From Tidjanibacter sp. (GTDB taxonomy: Bacteria; Bacteroidota; Bacteroidia; Bacteroidales; Rikenellaceae), in NCBI GenBank assembly GCA_017630115.1, contig JAGBVY010000068.1:1-20352 (forward strand): a DNA stretch of 20,352 nucleotides, read 5' to 3'. Of the stretch, positions 14,176-20,352 are shown in pieces. Within the stretch, counting starts at the first letter, position 1. Every line of letters starts with the position of its first letter. The notes under the pieces are model-generated. The model was not told the DNA's origin. It saw only the letters and a program-made list of their open reading frames with translations, and ran no database searches. Both the position numbers and the translations under genes were made by a program.

Positions 14176-17037
14176 TTAGTGCGCTTCGAGCCAATTGTCG
14201 CCCGAACCGACCTCAACAGTCAGCGGCACAAGAAGCTTGGCAGCCCCCTCCATCGACTCCTTCAAGATTGTGGCCACCCTCTGGTGCTCCTCGCGCAGAG
14301 TATCGACAATAAGCTCATCGTGCACTTGCAGAATCATCTTCGAGCGCAGCCCCTCCTCCCTCAGGCGGCGGCTGACGGTGGCCATAGCTATCTTTATGAT
14401 GTCGGCGGCCGAGCCTTGCAAGGGTGCGTTTATGGCGTTGCGCTCGGCAAGTGAGCGCACATTGGCGTTGGCCGAATTGATGTCGGGTAGGTAGCGCTTG
14501 CGACCAAAAATGGTCTGCACATAGCCATTGCCCTTGGCCTCGCGGATGGTTTCGTCAATGTAGTTCTTCACACCCGGATAGGAGCGGAAGTAGCCCTCAA
14601 TAATATCCTTGGCCTCGCTCATCGACATATCACCCCCCATACGCTGACGCAGACCAAAGGCCGAAATGCCGTAGATTATGCCGAAATTGGCCGTCTTGGC
14701 CTTGCGGCGTTGGTCGGAGCTAACAGCCTCGGGCGCAACGTGAAAGAGGCGAGAGGCTGTATCGCGATGGATATCCTCGCCTGAGCGGAAAGCAGCCACC
14801 ATAGCCTCGTCGCCACTGACGTGGGCCATAAGCCTTAGTTCCACCTGCGAGTAGTCGGCCGAAAGGAGGATGTGGTCGCCATCGGAGGCAACAAAAGCCT
14901 CGCGGATGGGCCTACCGAGAGCCTCACGAATGGGGATGTTTTGGAGGTTGGGATTGGTAGAGGAGAGCCTACCCGTGGCCGCCACAGCCTGATTATAGGA
15001 GGTGTGGATGTGGCCCGTAGTGGGATTGACCAACAGGGGCAAAGCGTCCACATAGGTGGAGAGCAACTTCTTTATACCACGATACTCCAAGATGAGGGGC
15101 ACTATGGGGTGGCGGTCGGAGAGGAAACTAAGGTATTCCTCCTCGGTGCTATATTGTTTGGTCTTGGTGCGCTTGGGTTTGGGGTCAATCTTCAAAACCT
15201 CAAAGAGGGCCACACCCAGTTGGCGCGACGAATTGACATTGAGCGTGGGCATACCCGCCAGCGAACGAATCTCCTCGTCGAGTGCCTCCAAGCGAGCCGT
15301 AAGCTCCTTGCTATAACGAGCCAAAGCCTCACTGTCGAGCCTCACACCCTCCCACTCCATATCGGCCAGTGTGCGGATAAGTGGCTCTTCGATTGTGTTG
15401 TAGAGCTCCAAAGCTTCGGCCTTTTCGAGCGCCGGTAGCAGCGCAAGGAATAGTTGCAAAGTGACGTCGGCATCTTCGGCTGCATACTCCGCCACCTGAG
15501 CCACACTCACCTGAGCCATAGAGAGCTGGCGAGCACCACGACCAATGAGATTCTCAATCTCTATGGGGTCGTAGCCAAGCAGGGTGCGCGCGAGGTGGTT
15601 CATATTGTGGCGACCGTCGGGGTCGAGCAGGTAGTGCATAATCATTGTGTCCCACAGCTTACCGGCCACCTCAACACCCTCGGCACGCAACATCTGGATG
15701 TCGAACTTAATGTTTTGACCCACCTTCTCGATAGCCTCATCTTCGAGCAACGGGCGCAACTCCTCCAACGCACCTTCCACCTTGCGGGGGATGTAGTAGG
15801 CACGATGAGGCTCGGCCGCAAACGACAAACCTACGAGGTGGTCGCTATGATAGTCAAGACCCGTAGTTTCGGTGTCGAAAGCCACTCGCTTGTGGGCAGA
15901 AAGCTCTGCCACAGCCTCGCGCACCTTCTCTATTGTGTCGCAGAGGATGTAGGTGTGCTCTACGCTTTGGATTGTGGCATAGAGGGGCGCAGCTTGCGAA
16001 AAGAGGTCGGCAGCGGGTGCCGGCTCGACCGAGTGGGCTGCGGTTGCAGAGGTGGGTTGTGGTACGGGAGCACCAAAGAGGTCAAACGACTGGGGTTGGG
16101 TAGCCGTAGCGGCCTGTTGGATGTGGGTTTGTGCCTCGGGGCAGACCTGCCCGTTGAATGGCGAAAAACCTCCGCCATCCATCTCGCGCAGAAACATATT
16201 GAAGTCGAGCTTGCGGTAGAGTTCGCGCAGGTGTTCACAATCGGGCTCACACATTGCCAACTCCTCGGGAACAAACTCCACCGGAGCATCCACAGCAATG
16301 GTTGCCAACACCTTGGAGAGTCGGAGTTGTTCTGCTCCCGCCTCCACATTCTCTCGGAGTTTGCCTTTGAGCTTGTCGAGGTTGGCAAGAATATCCTCCA
16401 CCCCGCCAAACTCACAAACGAGCTTCATTGCCCCCTTTTCGCCCACACCCTTCACACCGGGGATATTGTCGGCGGCGTCGCCCCAGAGGGCCAAAATATC
16501 AATCACCTTGCGAGGGTCGTCGAAGCCGTAGTGTTCTTTTATCTCGGCAGGGCCTATAATCTCCACTCCCTCGCCACCTTTGCGGTGTTTGTATATCCTC
16601 ACATTGGGGGCAACAAGCTGACCAAAGTCTTTGTCGGGTGTGACCATATAGACGTCGTAGCCCTTGGCTGCGGCTTTATGGGAGAGTGTACCTATGACAT
16701 CGTCGGCCTCGTAGCCCGCAACCTCAATGGTGGGAATGTGCATAGCCTCCAAAAACTCCTTGATATAGGGAATGGCCTTAACGATATCCTCGGGGGTCTC
16801 GGAACGGTTGGCCTTATAATCGGGGAAGAGTTCGTTGCGGAAGTTGCCACCCTTGGGGTCGAAAGCCACACCTAAATAGTGGGGTCGCTCGGCAACAATC
16901 AAATCCCTTACAAACTTTACAAATCCGAATATGGGCGAGGTGTTGAGCCCCTCGCGATTACGCATAGGTCGGCCTGCAAAGGCGTAGAAGGCACGGAAAA
17001 TCTGTGCGTAGGCGTCTATCAAAAAGAGTTTTTCCAC
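14176..17037 (-). CDS. polA: DNA polymerase I
   Basis: The product is 953 aa with all three domains. The 5'-3' exonuclease is at residues 1-~290 (metal-binding acidic residues in DYKANR and EADDVIG). After a low-complexity Gln/Pro/Ala linker (~300-355), the 3'-5' proofreading domain has DTE at 388-390 intact. The polymerase domain has motif A around Asp728 (SADYSQVELR), motif B RRKAKTANFGIIYG at 777-790 and motif C VHDE at 905-908. It fills gaps after excision repair and removes Okazaki primers. The start codon is GTG (17037), chosen because it gives the canonical N-terminus (MEKLFLIDAYAQIFRAFYAF) and no in-frame ATG precedes it. It follows sppA by 44 bp, without a promoter box of its own. 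Confidence 0.97.
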   Translation of the reverse strand: MEKLFLIDAYAQIFRAFYAFAGRPMRNREGLNTSPIFGFVKFVRDLIVAERPHYLGVAFDPKGGNFRNELFPDYKANRSETPEDIVKAIPYIKEFLEAMHIPTIEVAGYEADDVIGTLSHKAAAKGYDVYMVTPDKDFGQLVAPNVRIYKHRKGGEGVEIIGPAEIKEHYGFDDPRKVIDILALWGDAADNIPGVKGVGEKGAMKLVCEFGGVEDILANLDKLKGKLRENVEAGAEQLRLSKVLATIAVDAPVEFVPEELAMCEPDCEHLRELYRKLDFNMFLREMDGGGFSPFNGQVCPEAQTHIQQAATATQPQSFDLFGAPVPQPTSATAAHSVEPAPAADLFSQAAPLYATIQSVEHTYILCDTIEKVREAVAELSAHKRVAFDTETTGLDYHSDHLVGLSFAAEPHRAYYIPRKVEGALEELRPLLEDEAIEKVGQNIKFDIQMLRAEGVEVAGKLWDTMIMHYLLDPDGRHNMNHLARTLLGYDPIEIENLIGRGARQLSMAQVSVAQVAEYAAEDADVTLQLFLALLPALEKAEALELYNTIEEPLIRTLADMEWEGVRLDSEALARYSKELTARLEALDEEIRSLAGMPTLNVNSSRQLGVALFEVLKIDPKPKRTKTKQYSTEEEYLSFLSDRHPIVPLILEYRGIKKLLSTYVDALPLLVNPTTGHIHTSYNQAVAATGRLSSTNPNLQNIPIREALGRPIREAFVASDGDHILLSADYSQVELRLMAHVSGDEAMVAAFRSGEDIHRDTASRLFHVAPEAVSSDQRRKAKTANFGIIYGISAFGLRQRMGGDMSMSEAKDIIEGYFRSYPGVKNYIDETIREAKGNGYVQTIFGRKRYLPDINSANANVRSLAERNAINAPLQGSAADIIKIAMATVSRRLREEGLRSKMILQVHDELIVDTLREEHQRVATILKESMEGAAKLLVPLTVEVGSGDNWLEAH

Positions 17038-17081
17038 GTCGGTGTAAGGGGATTAAGGGGTTGTGTGTGAGGGGTTGTTGA

Positions 17082-18836
17082 TTAGTAAATCGTAATGTCG
17101 TAGGGCATACGGGCCTGAACAGAGTTGCCCTCTTCGAGCATCCTTACCACCGAGCGCAAGCCCTCGGTAAGAACACCGCTGTCGCCAGCCGAAGCACCCA
17201 TCTTGGCCGAGAAGAGCGATTTGAGCATTGCGGTCATCTCGTCGTCCTCTTCGAGAATCTCCACAACCCTCCAATCGTCGCCAAGCTCGGCCCTTGCTGC
17301 GGCCTCCGCAAGAGCCTCTTGCAGACCACCAAACCTATCGACAAGACCTATGCGCTCGGCGTCCGAGCCACACCAAACACGGCCCTCACCAATCTTATCA
17401 ACGGCCTCAACCGTCATATCCCTACCCTCGGCAACGTGGCCCAAGAAGACCGAATAGACATCCTCAACGGAGCGTTGCATATAGTTGAGCTCCACACTCG
17501 TCAGGGGGCGGAACAGGGTACCCATATCGGCGTGGGGTGCGGTCTTGGCCACATCCACCGTCACACCAATCTTATCTTCGAGCACATCCTTACCGCTGAT
17601 TACAACACCAAACACACCGATAGAGCCTGTCAGGGTTGTGCGACCCGCAACAATGCAGTCGGCAGGCGAAGAGATGTAGTAGCCACCCGAAGCGGCATAG
17701 CCCGACATCGACACAACCAGAGGTTTCTCGGCTTGAAGGAGTTTCAGCTCGCGCCACATAACCTCCGAGGCCAAAGCACTACCACCGGGCGAATTGACCC
17801 TCAGAACAACAGCCTTAACACCCTTATCCTCGCGAGCGCGACGGATTTGGTCGGCCGTGGTGGCGCCACCAACAATGCCCTCGGCACCCTCGCCGTCGAT
17901 AATCTCACCGTCGGCATAGATAATGGCAACCTTATTGGGGGTTACTTTGGTGGGAATGGTGGCCGATGCGCAATACTCGCCAAGAGTAACAAGCCCTGCC
18001 TCCTCTGCGCCCACAAGCTGAGCCAACTCGGAGAGCACCTCGTCCTCATACCTTAGGCCATCGACCATACCGAGCTCGGCAGCCTTGCGGGGCGAATCGA
18101 TAGCAAGCGTGGCGGCCCACTCGCCAAGTGTGCGGGCGGGAATCTGGCGCGCGGTGGCCACATCCTCAACCAACACCGACCACAAGGCGTTTACCATAGC
18201 CTCGGTCTGGCGACGGTTGGCGGGACTCATCTCGGTGAGCATATAGGGCTCAACGGCCGACTTGTAGGTGCCGTGGCGGATGATTTGCACGTCGGCGCCA
18301 AGTTTGTCGATAGCCTTCTTGAAGAAGAGCGACTGCGAAGCCAGACCTCGCCAATCCAATCCACCCTGAGGATTCATATAGAGCCTGTCGGCAACACTGG
18401 CAAGCCAATAGGTGCCCTGCGAATAGGTCTCGTTGTAGGCATAGATGGGTTTGCCGGAGGTGGTCTTAAACTTCACAAGCAAGCCCCTAAGCTCCTCCAT
18501 CTGGGCAGTGGTCTCAACAGTGCCTGTGCCGGTGAAGTTGATATAGAGGGCCTCGATGTTGGGGTCGGTGGCTGCCTTGTCGAGCGAAGTGGCTACGTCG
18601 AGCATAGTGAGCGTCTCGACCATCTCGAAGTTATTGCCACTCATAGAAAAAGTAGGCATACGGGGAGAGTCGGTAATGCTCTCGTCGAGATTGAGCACCA
18701 ACACCGAGTCTTCGCCCACCACGGGGGCTGCGGGCTCCAACGAGCCAACCATACCTATAATTATAAAAAATGGAAGTAGCGAAACCACCACCAATGCCAA
18801 CAGCACGGCCAAAAATGTCTTGAAAAATCCTTTCAT
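17082..18836 (-). CDS. sppA: Signal peptide peptidase SppA, long (67 kDa) type
   Basis: The product is 584 aa with one N-terminal membrane helix (~7-30) and two tandem ClpP/crotonase-like domains, as in the E. coli long form. The catalytic dyad is visible: Lys192 in the N-terminal half (GTYKSAVEP) and Ser383 in the C-terminal half (AASGGYY). It is a membrane-bound serine protease facing the periplasm that degrades cleaved signal peptides, including lipoprotein leader remnants. It is the first gene of the run sppA-polA-dtd-gtrA, with a -7 box 26 bp before the ATG, back-to-back with the mrp promoter. Confidence 0.95.
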   Translation of the reverse strand: MKGFFKTFLAVLLALVVVSLLPFFIIIGMVGSLEPAAPVVGEDSVLVLNLDESITDSPRMPTFSMSGNNFEMVETLTMLDVATSLDKAATDPNIEALYINFTGTGTVETTAQMEELRGLLVKFKTTSGKPIYAYNETYSQGTYWLASVADRLYMNPQGGLDWRGLASQSLFFKKAIDKLGADVQIIRHGTYKSAVEPYMLTEMSPANRRQTEAMVNALWSVLVEDVATARQIPARTLGEWAATLAIDSPRKAAELGMVDGLRYEDEVLSELAQLVGAEEAGLVTLGEYCASATIPTKVTPNKVAIIYADGEIIDGEGAEGIVGGATTADQIRRAREDKGVKAVVLRVNSPGGSALASEVMWRELKLLQAEKPLVVSMSGYAASGGYYISSPADCIVAGRTTLTGSIGVFGVVISGKDVLEDKIGVTVDVAKTAPHADMGTLFRPLTSVELNYMQRSVEDVYSVFLGHVAEGRDMTVEAVDKIGEGRVWCGSDAERIGLVDRFGGLQEALAEAAARAELGDDWRVVEILEEDDEMTAMLKSLFSAKMGASAGDSGVLTEGLRSVVRMLEEGNSVQARMPYDITIY

Positions 18837-18862
18837 AGTTGTAAAAATTATTATTTATAGCA

Positions 18863-18870
18863 CAAAGATA
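18863..18870 (-). promoter_or_regulatory. -7 box for sppA
   Basis: TATCTTTG on the minus strand, 26 bp before the sppA ATG. The -33 region is T-rich without a clean TTTG. The box is mirrored by the same sequence for mrp 23 bp away. Confidence 0.65.
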
Positions 18871-18893
18871 TGCTTTTTACCACAAAGAAAAAC

Positions 18894-18901
18894 TATCTTT
18901 G
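18894..18901 (+). promoter_or_regulatory. -7 box for mrp
   Basis: TATCTTTG on the plus strand, 76 bp before the mrp ATG. The leader between them contains a CTCCC/GGGAG hairpin near 18918-18943 with T-rich and A-rich flanks that extend the pairing. Confidence 0.65.
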
Positions 18902-18977
18902 TAAAGTAATTTGCACCTTTTTCTCCCCCATAGGGAGAGAAAACAACTAAGTAAAAACCAAAATTAAACCATAAGAT

Positions 18978-20027
18978 ATGATTACCAGAGAAGAGATTGT
19001 AAACATTCTCCAAGGCATAACCCACCCCGAGAGTGGGAAAAACATTGTCGAAGGGGGCATTTTGCAGGAGGTTACCGTAGGCGAAGGTGGCAAAATCCAC
19101 CTCACTCTCGTCTTCCGCCGTCGCCGCGACCCCTTTGCTAAGAGCGTGGCTACGCGCGCCAAACTCGCCATTGAGGCCGCCGAGGCTGAGGCCCAAGTAG
19201 AGATTCTCATTCGCGAAGGCGAGGAGGCCCCCAAGCCCCGACAGCACGAAGGAATGAAAGATGTGAAAAACATTGTAGCGGTAGCCTCGGGTAAAGGAGG
19301 CGTGGGCAAATCGACCGTTACAGCCAACCTCGCCGTAGAACTCCACAAGATGGGCTACAAAGTAGGCGTGCTTGATGCCGACATCTATGGTCCGTCGCAA
19401 CCCAAACTCTTTGGTGTGGAAGATTTTGAGCCTTGGGCCGAGCAGGTCGATGGTTTAGACTACATCGCCCCGGCCGAGTCGGAGGGTATCAAAATCAACT
19501 CCATAGGATTCTATATTGGCAGGGAGGATGCGCTGGTTTGGCGTGGTCCAATGGCTACTAACGCTCTTAAACAACTTATTAACCAAACACTTTGGGGTGA
19601 GCTTGATTTTCTGCTGATTGATATGCCTCCCGGAACAGGCGATGTGCAGATCTCCATAGCCGAAAATCTCTCCCTTGCAGGTGCCGTCATTGTGAGCACC
19701 CCACAGAAGGTTGCAACGGCCGACGTCGTGAGGGGTATGAAGATGTTTGAGGCTGAGGGAATTGGCGTTCCCGTACTGGGTGTTGTGGAGAATATGGCCT
19801 TCTTCTCACCAGCCGAACTGCCCGACCATCGCTACTACATCTTCGGACGAGGTGGCGCACGCCAGATGGCCGAGAGTGCAGGGGTGGATTTCTTGGGCGA
19901 AATACCTCTGATTCAGGCTATTGCAGAAAATTCCGACGCCGGTACCCCCATTGCTTTGGGTTCGTCGGAGGAGGAGAAGTACTACGCCGAAATCTGTCGA
20001 AAGATTGTTGAAAAGCTGATGAAATAG
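18978..20027 (+). CDS. mrp: Mrp/ApbC (NBP35-like) iron-sulfur carrier P-loop ATPase
   Basis: The product is 349 aa. Residues 1-~85 form a MIP18/DUF59 domain (THPESGKNIVEGGIL). The ATPase follows, with the deviant Walker A GKGGVGKS at 105-112, DADIYGPSQP after it, and the Walker B-like IDMPPGTGD around 214-222. The family binds and transfers [4Fe-4S] clusters to apoproteins. The C-terminal CxxC used by E. coli Mrp and eukaryotic homologues is missing: the place reads NMAFFSPAELPDHRYYIFG, and the whole protein has a single cysteine near its end. The start ATG at 18978 is well supported by the N-terminus. It is transcribed alone, divergent from sppA. Confidence 0.93.
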   Translation: MITREEIVNILQGITHPESGKNIVEGGILQEVTVGEGGKIHLTLVFRRRRDPFAKSVATRAKLAIEAAEAEAQVEILIREGEEAPKPRQHEGMKDVKNIVAVASGKGGVGKSTVTANLAVELHKMGYKVGVLDADIYGPSQPKLFGVEDFEPWAEQVDGLDYIAPAESEGIKINSIGFYIGREDALVWRGPMATNALKQLINQTLWGELDFLLIDMPPGTGDVQISIAENLSLAGAVIVSTPQKVATADVVRGMKMFEAEGIGVPVLGVVENMAFFSPAELPDHRYYIFGRGGARQMAESAGVDFLGEIPLIQAIAENSDAGTPIALGSSEEEKYYAEICRKIVEKLMK

Positions 20028-20352
20028 TGTTGGTAAGTTTATAATTGAGCGTTGAAAAAATTTTCTCTTTCTTGTCGTCCAAAATTTGCTTTTCTCACCC
20101 AAACGTATATACCGTCGAGGGGAGCAAAAATGCAAGGAAAATTTATTATTTTTTCTTCTCAATTTACCAACAACCAACAGAGGGTCAGATGTTGATTTTT
20201 TTGGACTGTTAGCTTGTTGAAAAACTTTTTAACACGCTGTCGAAAACTATCACAACTCTCTCATTTTCGCACCGAAGAACCACCACTCCACAGAGGATAA
20301 TTTTTAGTAATTATTTTTATCCTTGGGGGCAAAAAATTTACCAACATTACTA
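20028..20352. other. AT-rich spacer after mrp, no gene recognised
   Basis: The 325 bp to the window end contain no convincing gene or clear intrinsic terminator. TTACCAACA occurs three times: inverted at 20028-20036, direct at 20164-20172, and again at 20338-20346. The first two form 12-bp imperfect inverted ends of a 145-bp stretch. TGTTGAAAA (20215) and TGTCGAAAA (20238) weakly resemble DnaA boxes. A minus-strand TACGTTTG (20107-20100) matches a -7 box but has no gene to serve. The right part may be the leader of a gene beyond the window. Confidence 0.5.

Noticed and set aside
15454..16875. Plus-strand open frame of 473 codons opposite polA
   Set aside because: It lies entirely antisense to the proofreading and 5' exonuclease parts of polA, and its His/Val/Gly-rich product has no domain logic.
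19806..20177. Minus-strand 123-codon frame overlapping the mrp 3' end
   Set aside because: Two thirds of it is antisense to mrp and the product has no signal, domain or composition typical of a gene, although a TACGTTTG box lies inside its 5' part.

Overview
The window looks like chromosomal DNA from a Bacteroidales bacterium, probably Rikenellaceae/Alistipes-like (the family level is inference). The signs are Bacteroidetes-type promoter -7 boxes (TAnnTTTG) in front of several genes, no purine-rich Shine-Dalgarno sites, a fimbrillin-family lipoprotein, a DUF4369/TlpA-type thioredoxin lipoprotein, an HU-CCDC81/SPOR protein, a class II (B12-dependent) ribonucleotide reductase and a typical Bacteroidetes Mrp. 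I see no phage, transposase, toxin-antitoxin, CRISPR or defence genes. Most of the window is housekeeping; the unusual material lies mainly between genes.

Layout. (1) 1-221: the end of a structured, apparently non-coding stretch and a bidirectional hairpin terminator. (2) 256-6009, minus strand: sensor histidine kinase, lgt, an HU-TM-SPOR protein, a multidomain fimbrillin-like lipoprotein and a thioredoxin-fold lipoprotein. Gaps are short, a very good promoter sits in front of the kinase and a terminator follows the last gene, so this may be one envelope-directed transcription unit. (3) 6124-6466: short-period repeat arrays, tRNA-Arg(CCG) and a second copy of the tRNA 3' end. (4) uvrB on the plus strand (6467-8464). 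(5) 8465-8935: 471 bp without a gene, filled with 7-bp and 9-bp tandem arrays, palindromes and a ~120-nt hairpin that probably terminates nrdJ. (6) Minus strand: PfkB-family kinase, folB and nrdJ, with a four-unit 11-bp phased repeat just upstream of the presumed nrdJ promoter. (7) Minus strand: sppA, polA, dtd and gtrA, probably starting from a promoter back-to-back with (8) mrp on the plus strand. (9) 20028-20352: AT-rich, no recognisable gene.

How the genes work together. NrdJ (dNTP supply), PolA and UvrB (repair synthesis and excision repair) and FolB (folate for thymidylate) serve DNA metabolism. Lgt, the two lipoproteins, SppA, the SPOR protein and the sensor kinase serve the envelope; Lgt would lipidate the two lipoproteins encoded just downstream of it. 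The points most worth following up are the phased repeat upstream of nrdJ, the 9-bp-period arrays on both sides of uvrB, the tRNA-end duplication, and the HU-membrane-SPOR protein.
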